64,000 bases of DNA, taken from the NCBI GenBank assembly GCA_009746045.1, contig RPFO01000175.1, positions 1,472,898 to 1,536,897 on the forward strand, given 5' to 3'. This document shows, piece after piece, positions 48,900-59,959 of the stretch. Made by a program: the position numbers and the translations under genes. The notes under the pieces were generated by a model. It searched no databases and was not told where the DNA came from. It saw only the letters and a program-made list of their open reading frames with translations. This DNA is from Mesostigma viride (taxonomy: Eukaryota > Streptophyta > Mesostigmatophyceae > Mesostigmatales > Mesostigmataceae). How positions within the stretch are numbered: position 1 is the stretch's first letter; each line of letters begins with the position of its first letter.

Positions 48900-50250
48900 T
48901 AGTCACTGCTGCCCAGACTGGCCTCCTGCCCCAGCAGGCTTGGCCTTCCTGTCAGGACACTCACGACGCCAGTGACCTTCCTTGCCACACACAAACATGC
49001 TCCACCCTTCTTCCCAGACCCAGCCCCACCCTTGCCAGGCTTCCCCTGGCCTCCCTGAGGCTGCCCACCCTGCTTGCCCTGGTTGCCTTGAGCTTGGCCC
49101 TTGCCTTGCCCTTGGCCACCCTTACCCTGCTGACCACCAGCTTGCTGGCCCCCAACCCCTCCTTGGGACCTGCACCCTTGCCACCCTGAGCCCCTGCCTC
49201 TGGCGCCTGAAGCGCTTACGCTTGTTGGGCCTTGCCCCATCACGGGCTGGGTACCCGGGGACATCACCTTGGCCCTGCACAGCGGAGGTGGCATTGCTGC
49301 CATGGGACTGGATAGCCTTGCAGGCAGGATCTGGCTTCCTTATGCTGAGGATTACAAGCTCCAGAGCACGCAAGGAGCCATCAGTCTGGTTAAGAAACAT
49401 GCGGGCACCGTTCCTCCCATCCACACTCAAACCCATACGGTCCAGGAAATAGTCTGCCAAGGCCCTATCTGTGACCAGGAAGCCATACTTGGCCCCCTTG
49501 TCCCTGATACGGTTGAGCCTAGCCCATTCCTCTGCCACAGGGCCCACTATCTCAAAGGTGTCATACTGATGCTTATAGTAGTTGGTGAGGTTGAGAACCT
49601 TGTCAGAGAACTCCTCCCTCAACCCATCCAGGAACTGTGCCCAGGTTAGCTTATCCTTGACAGCAGTCCTAGCCTTCTCCCTGACACGCTCTGACGAGTC
49701 CCTGTTGCACGTGGACGAGTGAAACACTTGCACTAGGTTGACAGTGGGGTCCACGGAGAACACAACAAGCTCCATGTCCTCTAGCCACTTGTCCAAAGCT
49801 TCCTGTGCTAGTGGTGGGTTAAGAGGCTTTTGTCCATTCATAACAGTGACAGCACTCATGTGAGGTCTCGACCCTGGCAGCGCCTTCACTGGCTCCACCA
49901 CAGCGGGTGTCACAACAACAGCACCACTTGGTCCAGCAGGCACAGGGGAGAGCACATCCACATGAGGCCTCTTACCATTGCCGTCAGCGGAGGGGTCCCT
50001 CTTACGCTTCTCCACGGCAGGTTGCCCATTCGCCACCGTTATTGCATCAGATGCCCAGCGCCCGCGCCTTGCGCGCCTCCTCCACCGAGTCTTCGTGTCG
50101 CCTCTTGCTCCCTGGTCGCTTTCCCCCATCGCCGTCGCTGGCTGGGATCGCCTCTCCCACCAGCGCCTCCTTGCCCTTCCCAGGCTCCTGGCTCTCCCAG
50201 CCGGTGCCCCCCTCGCCCTTGTCGCCGTCGCCCGGTTTGCCACGAGGCAT
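48900..50250 (-). pseudogene. Gag of Copia B (frameshifted)
   Basis: ATG at 50,250 begins MPRGKPGDGDKGEGG. A frame change near 50,050 leads into a long gag frame (ITVANGQPAVEKRKRD, LTWAQFLDGLREEFSDKVLN). Another change near 49,200 leads to a Gly/Gln-rich tail. A zinc-knuckle-like sequence, FVCGKEGHWRREC, lies at about 48,950-48,995, with Met at the expected first Cys. Particle formation is the expected role. At least two indels make this copy inactive. Confidence 0.75.
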
Positions 50251-50644
50251 TATATACAAGTGGGGACACAACAATAAAGGCGAAGGAAAAAGGAAGAACT
50301 GACTCAAGCACTGGCGTCGCTGGGGGATGCCGTGGGCACCGTCCCAGCTACTGACTCAGCACCTGCTTGGTTCGCTGCCTCCAGCTCTCGCTCTTGAGCA
50401 GTGGCTGCGATGGGCGTCTCTGGCCGCTCCTCGTCGCTGCCAGCGGCGTCCTCCCCGTCGGCGTAGGGTCCAAACACTCTGCTAACGGGTCGCCCGTCTG
50501 CAGATTTCTCCACTGGGATCCGGGGCTCGCTCCCACTCGGCGATCCCACTCAAGGTTCTTCACCCACCGCGTTCCACCACCCCGCTTGTCGTTGCAGCCC
50601 CACGACCACCGTAGTCGTGTTCGGGCTCTTGCGGGACGTGCAGC

Positions 50645-51487
50645 TCAGCACGACGTCGTGCAGCGTACCCTTCTGGTACCGTCGCCTTGATCTATCTGCT
50701 GAGATGAACGTTCGATGATCCCCTCTGGCTGATCAACGAATTGGTAATGGAAGTCTTCTGGCGTTACCTCCCGACCCGTGATGACCTCGACCACTGGATC
50801 GTGTGCGTCTGGTTCCGCCGCCCGCGGTGTGTCGAGTGTTGACCAAATCCCAAATGGTCGTGTGGTTATCACCCACCGGTCTGCGTTGCCCCGTGACTCC
50901 TGCAAAAGAATGTTCACGAGGTGTTCGCACGTTTGTGAAACCACCTCTGCCGACGACCAGGGGTTGTCGACTTCGCGCGCCTGCGCTTGCCTGATCACGT
51001 CCGGGACTTCAACTCCCGCGCCCAGCACAGACGTTGCCACCTGATGGTTGAACAGTCGCGCTGCTCCCAGTCCAATGGCCACGATCTGGCCCAGTGCCTC
51101 CCGCGCCAAATCCAGCTGCGACACGGTCACGTGCCCGCCCTGGTGAGCCACCTCCAGACCGTAAATGGTCGAGGACAGCTCGTCCCGTATTGACACAAAC
51201 TTTTCGACGGCCTCTCGCGACAATTCGCCGGGAGCTGTCGAAGCCTCAATCTGCATCACAATGGGGTCGCTCGCCGCCGGCCCTGCTGCAGTTCCGCAAA
51301 CTGCTACCCAACCTTTCTTCGCCAGCCCCCTTGCCAGGTACGCCGCCTGGACGAAGGTTGATGCGGTGCTCGGATGAGCGTAGGGATGAAAAGGTCGTGA
51401 TCGCTCCGGGGCTCCTACCCGAAGCTGCGGCTGCGAGCTCTGGCTTTGCGAAGGCTCAATGGCCTGTTCCCTCGGCACGTTGGACAT
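50645..51487 (-). CDS. ORF1, pre-gag protein of Copia B
   Basis: ATG at 51,487 gives a 280-residue frame beginning MSNVPREQAIEPSQ. The middle is helical (ELSREAVEKFVSIRDELSST, LAREALGQIVAIGLGAARLF). The C-terminal part contains VITGREVTPEDFHYQFVDQ. It occupies the same slot as ORF1 of Copia A but shows no obvious sequence match. A further acidic open stretch (50,304-50,549) may be its shifted C-terminus. No recognised domain. Confidence 0.65.
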   Translation of the reverse strand: MSNVPREQAIEPSQSQSSQPQLRVGAPERSRPFHPYAHPSTASTFVQAAYLARGLAKKGWVAVCGTAAGPAASDPIVMQIEASTAPGELSREAVEKFVSIRDELSSTIYGLEVAHQGGHVTVSQLDLAREALGQIVAIGLGAARLFNHQVATSVLGAGVEVPDVIRQAQAREVDNPWSSAEVVSQTCEHLVNILLQESRGNADRWVITTRPFGIWSTLDTPRAAEPDAHDPVVEVITGREVTPEDFHYQFVDQPEGIIERSSQQIDQGDGTRRVRCTTSC

Positions 51488-51512
51488 GAAGAAGTAAGGA
51501 GACAATAATACG

Positions 51513-52157
51513 AGTTAGAAAGAGCTCCCAACGTATGTGAGCTCTTGGTCTTTCACAGCGCGTCTTAGCCAATGTTGCAAGGCAGCAACCTTAAATCTGT
51601 TCACCAGGCCACGACCACAATGGGCACTTCCACGACCAAGGTGGCACCCACGGTTCGTGCTTTCCGAGATAGCTGGTCATCCCCCATGACCAAGCTATAT
51701 CCTTTGCGTTGTTCCTCGTTCCCATCGGCATGACGAGGCACGTGCAGGCGTGCAAGCAAATCCACAACGTCCACTGGCATCAGTGCAGAGCCAGGACGTA
51801 CTGGATTTGCCTAGACTTTGCAACCTAGGAAGTACAGGACCTGTCACAAGCCTGCAAGGTCTAGTATCCCTGCAGCCCTGTGCCAGCTCCAGTACCCTAC
51901 TAGTCAGAGGCTGCTGCTCCTCCTGGTCTACGTGGACCACAGTCACGTGATAGACAGGCTAAGCCTGTGCAGGCACGGCCTGCCACGTGTCCTGTCCACT
52001 ATACCAGAGGACTGCACCCTAGTCGGCCACGGATGGCTAGGACTTCGGGACTTGATATCTTTCTCGTCCCTTGTCTGTTTCAGGCGGTCAGCACGGCGTT
52101 GGAAAGGTCTTTCCAAACTGCATCCACTTAGCATATTGGTTGCCCAAAATGCTAACT
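51513..52157 (-). repeat. 5' LTR of Copia B
   Basis: A 645-base AGTTAG...CTAACT repeat. On the minus strand the internal region begins CGTATTATTGTC, sharing CGTATTA with Copia A at the same point. Confidence 0.92.
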
Positions 52158-52162
52158 CAACC

Positions 52163-53331
52163 ACAGAGGGGTGTGAAGGCCTCTGGTGGTATGCATGTGG
52201 TCCCTGCTGGCGGTCCAGGTGTTGGGCATGAGCAGGGTGACTCAGGCTCTGAGTCAGAACAGGATGGAAGTCAGCATGGTGATGCTGGACAACCTGACAG
52301 CACAGTCCTGACTGTGCCAGAGACTGCTTCCTCCGTGTACCAGGAGTTGGGTGCCCGAATCCACAACATGTTTGGGCATGCCACTTCTCTGTCAAACAAC
52401 TTTGCCTTCCGTATGAGTAGGGCACCCCTTCTCAAGGCGTGTCAGCAAGCTGCCTCACGGTGTAAGTGCCAGTTGTCCTCCAACAAGCCCAGGAAATCAC
52501 ATGCCAAAGCCCTACCTCAGGGCATTGGTGATCTGCAATGTGATATCCAACCCATCAGGGGCATGCAACTGTTGGTGTGCGTGGACAGGTACACAAAGTA
52601 CAAGGTGCTAGAGCATTTACCTTCTATGAAGAACAGGTACTTGCTGGCTGCCCTGCAGAATGTAAGAGCCAAGTTTCCTACCACAAGGATCCAGGTGGAC
52701 ATGCAGTTTCAGCATCTCAAGGGTGATCCCACCCTTCCTGAGTTGCTGGTTACACCTAGGGAGGCTCATGGGCAGCAGGGTGCTATCAAGAGGGCAATCC
52801 AGGAGGTCAAGAAATTGATCATCTCTGAAGACTGGGTACCCTTGTCTGCACCTGCACTTGTCAGGAGTGCATGGTTGAGGAACGTGGAGCAGCAGCTGAA
52901 CAGCAGGGTTAACTTCTACTATGATGGAGTTGCTGTCAGCCCAATGGGTCTATATCATGGCCTGTGCCCACCACATGTGCTGGAGGGCTGGAAACATGCT
53001 GCACATGTCACCTTTGCCAAGCTGAGGGAGAAGGACCGGGATTGGAAGATGCTGGAGCCACAAGTGGGTCAGAAGGTCCTAGCTTGCAAGGAACCTAGCC
53101 TTTATGGCAAACGTGGTAGCTGGAGTCCTGGGTTGGTTACCCAGGTTGATGAAGCTAGCCACGCATGCTTGGTCAGCATGGAGGACGAACCAAAGCATGT
53201 GCACCGGCTGAGTTGGTCATATGTCAAGCCTAACCTGATGAATGAGGGCAGTCAGGCACAAGGCTCACAGGATCTGCAGGATTTTCAGGTCCCAAGTGAC
53301 ATCATGCACTGACGCAACGAATCTGCAGGAC
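52163..53331 (+). pseudogene. Copia A copy 2 integrase segment, catalytic Glu lost
   Basis: Continues the pol frame after Copia B and matches copy 1 closely up to FQVPSDI. The catalytic Glu codon is AAG (Lys) at 52,788-52,790, where copy 1 has GAG. A His-to-Pro change next to the first catalytic Asp is also present. Homology ends near 53,331, where element E begins. Confidence 0.88.
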
Positions 53332-54192
53332 GAGGGATGCGCGTAGCCAGGATCACTGGGTGCCATGCGACTCAAGTTGAGGTTATTGCCATGCGACACG
53401 CTCGGCCGCGCAGGTCCGGCTGCTGGGACATTGCGCGCCGGATGGGACGACGCGGGCCCAGCCTCATCATATACCGGCGGTGGAACCCTAGCCTCGTCCT
53501 GGGTCCACTGGGATGTCGCATTGAACTGCAGGTCATTGCCAAAAGAAACCCGTCGACCGCTCGCCCAGGGATGTTGTAATCGTTGGGCACGTTGCGCGTG
53601 ATAATAGGTCGCGTTCTGACTAAGCGGACCAAACATCTGCGACCCGGTCGGCTGGCTTAGCGGCTGCTGCTGCTGCTGCAACAGCGGAAGCTGCTGCGGC
53701 TGCTGCCACTGTTGCTGCATGCTGCGGCGGTGGCTGCTGCTGCTGTACTGGCTGCTGCTGCCACTGCTGCGGCAACGGCTGTTGCTGTTCCGAATGCTGC
53801 TGTGGGGGCTGCACTGGGTGCTGCTACGGCTGCCCGGGCGGGCGTTGCTGCGGCTGCACTGACTGGTGCTGGGCTGCACTCGTGGGATTCGATCTGGGCC
53901 GGGTCTCATCACCTGCCCGTTCCATCAGCTGGTTATACTCAGCCTGCATTCGCTGCGGCTGGTATTCCTCCCTATTATCCATCCTATCCGCTCCTCGTGG
54001 CCTTCGCGGCTCACGGGAGGTACTAGCCAGCTCACCTGGGTGACCTATAGGACTGCCTTGCTGGTAGGACGAGCCCTGTTGTGATACCTCCTGTACTTGG
54101 TACTCTGGGCTGCCCTGCCTATCCAAGTCTACACCGCCATCCTCGGAATGACTCCTAGCCGTGCCGCGTATCTTCTTTTTACCCCGCGGCAT
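53332..54192 (-). pseudogene. Element E Gln-rich gag-like frame, broken
   Basis: ATG at 54,192 begins MPRGKKKIRGTARS, recalling the MPRGK start of Copia B gag. The frame stops at 53,824, and continuation needs frame changes through a Gln-rich stretch (about 53,620-53,815) into a part reading GRRVSFGNDLQFNATSQW. No zinc knuckle is seen; it would lie past the truncation. Gag identity is inferred from position and composition. Confidence 0.4.
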
Positions 54193-54351
54193 GTTTACCA
54201 GTACCACATCCACAAGAGAAGGAAGGAAGGAGAGAGGAAGAAGGAGGAAAATGCCATGCACATGCCCACAAGCAATCAACCAAGCGACTGCCCTACGTTA
54301 TTCTGCTAATGTAGCTATTATATAGTAAGCTATAATTAGTACTCTACTCCT

Positions 54352-54774
54352 CTAGAAACTAGGTGGCTGCCTAGGTGGGGTGCTGACAGTGAGTTGGCTG
54401 AACGTGACTGTGACAGCCTGTGTGTCCCCCGTCGTGCTCTCTACTGTTGCACTATTGGGTGCATAGCTACGGCCCCTAGGCATTGGGCGAGTCCTAATCT
54501 CCTGAGGTGGTGCCTCTACGTGCAAGCCTACTGGACGTGTCATGTATTCCTGGATAAACCTATCTGCTTCCCATGCTGTCTTGAATCCCTTAAAGATAGC
54601 CCTATGCCTATCCACTATATAGTTCTTGCAGTCTACCCAGCTATAGAAAATACCTACTTTCCCTGTGCCTCCATCATGTGCCACAGCATAGTAAAGTTGC
54701 CTAGATACATCACTATCCCAACCCCCAAGTCCATTATTATATCTATTATTATTTCTATTATTACTATTAGCCAT
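54352..54774 (-). CDS. RNase H1-type hybrid-binding (viroplasmin) domain protein
   Basis: ATG at 54,774 gives 140 residues. After an Asn-rich start, residues 28-77 match the RNase H1 N-terminal fold: YYAVAHDGGTGKVGIFYSW, then AIFKGFKTAWEADRFIQEY. In RNase H1 this small domain binds RNA:DNA hybrids. No RNase H catalytic domain follows. It sits between the LTR and the gag-like frame of element E, the slot used by ORF1 in Copia A and B, so it may serve reverse transcription or packaging. That role is inference. Confidence 0.75.
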   Translation of the reverse strand: MANSNNRNNNRYNNGLGGWDSDVSRQLYYAVAHDGGTGKVGIFYSWVDCKNYIVDRHRAIFKGFKTAWEADRFIQEYMTRPVGLHVEAPPQEIRTRPMPRGRSYAPNSATVESTTGDTQAVTVTFSQLTVSTPPRQPPSF

Positions 54775-55474
54775 CACACACGTTGTCTATTGCCAGCAGA
54801 CAGAGATAGAAAAGAGAAAGGAACCTTTTTACCTCTAGTGTGTGACCTGTCACAGGGGGGGGGATGCCAACTGGCTCTAATCTAATCACTATCACAGAAA
54901 TCAGGAGCTTCGCGCCCCTAATTCCATACAAGAGGGTAGCCTCCGTGATAACTGCCCGCCTTTTCGCAAGGACGAAGCCACGGAAACCACCCTACCAGCG
55001 CCCACAGCTTTCGCAGCCAGGACGCTAGCTAGTCACAATACGTCACAGAAACGACAAATTCACTAACAAAACAACAAGGATGGGCGCACATCCTACGCGT
55101 GCAGGTAAGAGAGACGGAGCAAGGCGGTTGGCTGCAAGCTACTACCACATACTGCATGACAAAACGTACCTTGGCGTTGCGCAGCCGACTTTCCTCCCTA
55201 GCTTGTGGCGCCGATTCCTTGTCGTGGTGCAGAGCCGAGCTCCCCGTCGGTGCCCAGTCGACAGGTGATGCTTCTAAGCCCTACCCTATGACCGCCCTTT
55301 CAGCTAGACGCTGCCGCCGTTCACCACAGCCAGTTTCCCAGGCTGGCGGGTCGAACTCGGCTTTCTATCTCACTAAATATTGGGCCGGTCCTGCGCAGGC
55401 CCTGCGCTATTAAGAATGCACCTTGCGGCTTCGCGAGCACCTGTGGAAAACCTCTAGAACTACCTCCGATCCAG
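54775..55474 (-). other. Leader of element E, no gene seen
   Basis: About 700 bases between the LTR-like segment and the first ORF. No credible gene. It contains the candidate primer site at 55,474-55,463 on the minus strand. Confidence 0.4.
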
Positions 55475-56144
55475 TGTTACGTCCCGAGCCGGACGGTGCG
55501 AAAGATCTAATCTAGTATAAGGTGCAGTTTAATAAGCCGGCATAGCCGCGCATCCGCGTACCGCGATAGCAAGCAAAGATCGCAGTAAATTGACTAACTG
55601 AGCCGCGGTTTATCCTCAGCTAGGCCTTATAGCATGATTAATTAATCTAGCTATATAACACGGCATGTCATGAGGCAAATGACATCCGGATTAGTGCCCC
55701 TTGGTCTGAGAGAGTTGTCAACACTCGTTTCATTAATCATCAAACCAAAGAGAGAGAGTCCATCGTCCACAGACCAATTTCACCTAGCTGCGCTACCAAG
55801 CTGGCAAGTTGGTGTGCAGGCGCGCCGACATGCGCGCCGATCTTCCAGATACTGCCGTCAAGCCCCAATAGGCTCTGTATGACGTCTAGGGCCGGTCCGG
55901 CCCCTAGAAGATCTCGTACTTCTGGCTACTAGGCCCAAAATAACTGGTCCGGAACATACAAAGTACCAAATAAACCGCACAAGTCCCGAACTTCGGACAA
56001 ATTCCCAAATAAGTCCCGAACTGAGTCCTATAGTCCGGCGGACTATGAAAGCGAGCTATCGAAAGTCCCAAACGAATAACAAATGACGTTCGACTTATTT
56101 ATTGAAGGCATTGTTACGCCCATACAAAGGTCTGGGCCGTAACA
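55475..56144 (-). repeat. LTR-like end of element E
   Basis: A 670-base segment beginning TGTTACGTCCCG and ending GGGCCGTAACA, a 10-of-11 terminal inversion with TG...CA ends. Copia A sequence follows at once. No second copy is in the window. Confidence 0.55.
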
Positions 56145-57938
56145 ATGTCACCTTTGCCAAGCTGAGGGAGAAGGACCGGGGTTGGAAGATGCTGGAGCCA
56201 CAAGTGGGTCAGAGGGTTTTAGCTTGGAAGGAACCGAGCCTGTATGGCAAACGTGGTAGCTGGAGTCCTGGGGTGGTTACCCAGGTTGATGAAGCTAGCC
56301 ACGCATGCTTGGTCAGCATGGAGGACGAACCAAAGCATGTGCACCGGCTGAGTTGGTCATATGTCAAGCCTAACCTGATGAATGAGGGCAGTCAGGCACA
56401 AGGCTCACAGGATCTGCAGGATTTTCAGGTCCCAAGTGACATCACTGATGCAATGACCACATCTGTTGCAGGGGAATCTGTCAGCCCTGGCCAGGTTGCA
56501 GAGGTACCTGTTGTACAGGCTGCAAGGTCAACAGCTGGGGAGTCAACTGTCAAGCCCAAGGCTCTAACCAAGCCCAGGGGGACAAGTTTGGCTGGATTGA
56601 TTGGGGCTCTGCAAAGGGCCAAGAAGCAGAAGGTAGCCAAGCTCAGGTGGCATGGCAATCTGGGGCTGGACACTGCCTTAGAGGTAGACACTAATTCTCA
56701 GGTCTCCATCATTGGGACCAGAGCTGCAGCAGGGTACAGCATGACTGAACCCAGCTATCAGTTTGTGTCTGACTTCATTGGCGGGGTACACGTGAAGGTA
56801 CTGGGTGAGGTATCTATTCCTATCCTTGGACAGGACACTGCTTTTTGTGTCTTGGAGGGCTATCAAGGACCTGCTCTTCTGGGGCAGAATTTCCTATGCC
56901 AGGATGGGGTAGTGATCACGTCATCTCTCCTGACTAAGGAAGGGGCTGGTCAGGTCCCACTGATTAATTTCAGGACCACTCACCTATCACGTGCAGTAAC
57001 CAGGTCGGTTAAGCGTGTGCAAGTGTGCCAGGGGCAGGAGCCCTTGGTTGATACGTCAACCTCATATTGCCAGCTGCTAGTCATCCAAGCAGTTTGGGCA
57101 TTGGTCCTCACTCACTTGCTGGACACAGCCCTATCAACTACCAAGGCCTGGTGAAGTTCATGTCCTCTCCCATTATGTGTCCCCAGGTCACACTGGGTTT
57201 GATTAAATCTGGGGAGAACTGGATCTCCAAGAAATGCGTGGAACCTGTCAATGACCTGCCTCCTGCACGACGTCTACTCAAGCTCAAGTTTGTCATCAAG
57301 ATGAAGGAGGTGGACGGGGTCAAGGTACCACATGTCAGGCCAGTGCTGAATGAGTTCAAGGGTACTGGTGAGTGCACTGCTGAGGAGTTGTATACCCCTG
57401 GCATGCTGCATGACACTTGGAGGCTGCTGCTGTGTGTATTTCTAGGCCTTCTCAACAAGGGCTTGGACTATGGCTCAGTGGTGGTAGACTTCAAGAGGGC
57501 ATTTCTGGAGGGGGATGCAGATGTGGCACAGGAAAAGTGGGAGGGCAAGACGCCTTTCTATGTCAGGGTGCCTGCTGTATGGAAAAGGGACATTCACACT
57601 GAGTTCCTTAAAATCCTCAAGGGCCTGGAGGGCCTGAGGTCAAGTCCAATAATCTGGAGGGAGACTCTCAACCGTTTCCTGAAGGAGCATTGCAACTTGA
57701 AGGTCTCTCCTGTAGACCCCTGTCTGTTTCTGGGGCAATGGGAAGGCCTACCAGTGTATGCTTCGCTGCACGGGGACGACCTGCACCTGCTGGCTCCCAC
57801 GTCGTGGCTTAAGAAGCTGATCTCCATCATTAAGTCCAAGTTTCCTCTGGGTAGGGAGCAATGGCAGGTGGAGAATGAGCCTCTGCTGTTTGTGGGCATG
57901 GAGGCCACACTGGTGAAGAAGGGGGGGGAGTGGCGTAT
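56145..57938 (+). pseudogene. Copia A copy 2 pol: integrase end, protease-like, RT
   Basis: Starts at the integrase C-terminal part, repeating about 300 bases already present at 53,006-53,331. It contains the DTNS protease-like domain and the reverse transcriptase with VDFKRAFLEGD and LHGDDLHLLA. A net +5 change near 57,052 (GATACGTCAACCTC against GATGACCTC) breaks the frame. The G8 run before the element F insertion keeps the frame that copy 1 lost. Confidence 0.88.
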
Positions 57939-58682
57939 TGTCAAATATCTAGCGATGTTTCTCTACTTTTGTCACGCATTATGTTATCACGCATTATATG
58001 CGGGGAAAATTGACGCCGTCAGCTAGGTGTTTATTTACACGACTTGTTGTTGGGTTTGCATCCCTATTAATTGCACCCACAGGTCGTTGACTAGTTTAAT
58101 ATCATATACAATGTTTGAGTGTACTAAAATCCGAATGATGTTGCTCGGAATACAGCAAGCGTTACCTGTCAGCACCGTTACAGGTGCCGTAATTTACATC
58201 GGCTCTCTCCGGATCAGATCAGGTCCGCAGTTTGTGGTGCCGCCCTGGAGGCGATAGGACTTTGAGCCTATCAGACCACACACACAATGTACCATGATGT
58301 GGACAATAGATTACAGGCTGCAAAGTCGTTATTATCTAGTGTTCTTTCCGTGGTTGTAGAGACGCTAAGCTGCAGTGCCGTCAGATGTAAATCAACGGTG
58401 CATAATGCATTAGCCGCCACTATTTTGTGTGCCTAGAGTCGTTTGCTTGCCTAGCCGTGTGTGGCCCCGACCCAGTGTTGGTCGTGTGACCCTGCCCAGT
58501 GTTGGCATTGTCATTTGCCCTGGCCCAGTGTTGGCTATGGTAGACTGCGCCCAGTGTTGGCCGCACCGTGTTTTCCACTCTCAGTAAACGTATTTTAATA
58601 CAAGAAGTCTTTTCCATACACTTGTGCAATATCTGGGTCATAACAGGCAAAAGATCTTTCCTCCGAGCCCCGGTTTCTGACA
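57939..58682 (+). repeat. 5' LTR of element F
   Basis: TGTCAAATATC to TTTCTGACA, 744 bases. The word CCCAGTGTTGG occurs four times at 58,471, 58,495, 58,524 and 58,550. Confidence 0.94.
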
Positions 58683-58701
58683 TGGTATCGAGTAGCGAGT
58701 G

Positions 58702-59100
58702 ATGCCTATGAACCCATATTTTCCAATTCCCAACGACCGCAACCTGAGATCTGGAATTGAGCTTTTTCAATTTCCCGAAGAATCTTGCCCAGACTACCTC
58801 GCAAGAGCAAATCTGCTTTTTGCCCAAGTTGAAGACATCTTCCCGGGCGTGTTTCCTGAATCTGCCTACTGCCGCTGGCTCCTGCGTGGCATTCGACAAG
58901 AATTTTTCAACTGTGTGTGTTTCAGCGAACTTCCAGACTTTTCAATCAGAAATCTACAGGATCTGCTCGACAACAACGCAGTATCTCTGGAGAGATTAAA
59001 TCACACTTTACTTCACATTACAAATCTCCAACGCAATCAAGAACATGTCGGGAGGTGCGCCAGCTGTGGCACGAGAAGTCAAGGAGAGCAGCGTTCTTAG
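58702..59100 (+). CDS. Element F ORF1, gag-like helical protein
   Basis: ATG at 58,702 gives 132 residues (MPMNPYFPIPNDRN). The stretch DYLARANLLFAQVEDIFPGV and YCRWLLRGIRQEFF resembles the helical fold of retrotransposon capsid proteins. It overlaps ORF2 by 56 bases in a different frame (+1). It could be a separate capsid subunit or the first half of one protein joined by frameshift. Confidence 0.6.
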   Translation: MPMNPYFPIPNDRNLRSGIELFQFPEESCPDYLARANLLFAQVEDIFPGVFPESAYCRWLLRGIRQEFFNCVCFSELPDFSIRNLQDLLDNNAVSLERLNHTLLHITNLQRNQEHVGRCASCGTRSQGEQRS

Positions 59101-59929
59101 TGCTCTCAAGAATCTCAACTTTGATGGGAGCGACCCCAAGAAATTCACCGGATTCCGAATCAAGGCGGAAGGGCAATTCGACGCCCTCGGATATTCAGAT
59201 GTACTAGCTGGAAAGGATCCGATCGTGGTAAAGCAGCAAAAAATTGGTTACGCTGCCCTGATTGCTGGCCTCGACGGCAACGCGCTACTGCATGCCGCTA
59301 CGGCCCCCAACAAGTATATGCACGAGGCGTGGACCGTCCTGGTTGACGTCTATGGACGTGACGAAACGACATCCACCCATCAGGCCGCGACACTTGAGGA
59401 ACTGCTGTCAGCTGAGCAGATTCCCATGGATTCTGTTCCTGCAAATGTCAATCTCACCGAACGATTGTACCTGCAATATAATAAATTAAGCAACAATAAA
59501 CTCCATGATTCCATCCTGGTGACATCACACCGCCGCAGACTTCCTGCCCAGTATGGCCCCGTCCTGGCGGCGTACAACCTTCCCCCCGACTTGACGTGGA
59601 AAGACTACAAGACCGCCGTCCTGAAAGTGGACGACCATCTGCGTGTGCACCGCGCGGCCCAAGCTGGCAGCTCAGATTCCAGTGCACCAGTGTATCATAC
59701 TGCTGCCTGCCCCCACTGTGCGGGTACTATCGACGAATCAGTCTTCCTCACCAAGGGTGGGAAAGTGCTGACCTGCAAGCACTGCCACCGTACCGGTCAC
59801 ACTGAGGATCGCTGCTGGTCCAAGAAGGCGGAGAACAAGTCCAAGAAACCTGAGGCGCACTTCACCATGGACGGCGAGCCACTGGCTGACGACGTGGCAG
59901 ATGTTCCTGCTGGTTTTTTCATTGAGTAG
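59045..59929 (+). CDS. Element F ORF2, Gag with zinc knuckle
   Basis: An intact 294-residue frame beginning MSGGAPAVAREVKESS. The first 200 residues are typical Copia-type gag (FDGSDPKKFTGFRIKAEGQF, AALIAGLDGNALLHAAT). A CPHC pair precedes a CCHC zinc knuckle, CKHCHRTGHTEDRC, near residues 247-260. The end is acidic and no protease follows. It would coat and package the element RNA; other functions must come from a partner element. Confidence 0.85.
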   Translation: MSGGAPAVAREVKESSVLSALKNLNFDGSDPKKFTGFRIKAEGQFDALGYSDVLAGKDPIVVKQQKIGYAALIAGLDGNALLHAATAPNKYMHEAWTVLVDVYGRDETTSTHQAATLEELLSAEQIPMDSVPANVNLTERLYLQYNKLSNNKLHDSILVTSHRRRLPAQYGPVLAAYNLPPDLTWKDYKTAVLKVDDHLRVHRAAQAGSSDSSAPVYHTAACPHCAGTIDESVFLTKGGKVLTCKHCHRTGHTEDRCWSKKAENKSKKPEAHFTMDGEPLADDVADVPAGFFIE

Positions 59930-59959
59930 CCGGAATACGTGACATGCAGTATGGGGGTG

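Larger units (their letters stand above)
39161..52157 (-). mobile_element. Copia B: LTR retrotransposon nested in Copia A, containing element D
   Basis: Flanked by CAACC at 39,156-39,160 and 52,158-52,162. Both LTRs are 645 bases, AGTTAG...CTAACT. Minus-strand order: LTR, ORF1, gag, pol, long untranslated region, LTR. Without element D it is about 8.5 kb. Pol has the same domain order and motifs as family A but is clearly diverged in sequence. Confidence 0.92.
53332..56144 (-). mobile_element. Element E: truncated LTR retrotransposon with hybrid-binding ORF
   Basis: Minus-strand order: LTR-like segment 56,144-55,475, about 700 bases without a gene, an ORF with an RNase H1-type hybrid-binding domain, then a Gln-rich gag-like frame that is cut off near 53,332. 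The bases after the LTR (CTGGATCGGAGG) resemble an initiator-Met primer site. Pol and the second LTR are missing. The Copia A sequence on its two sides overlaps by about 300 bases, so this is not a simple insertion. Confidence 0.55.

Noticed and set aside
58027-58257. 76-codon ORF repeated at 60,048
   Set aside because: It lies entirely inside the two LTRs of element F and has no recognisable domain.
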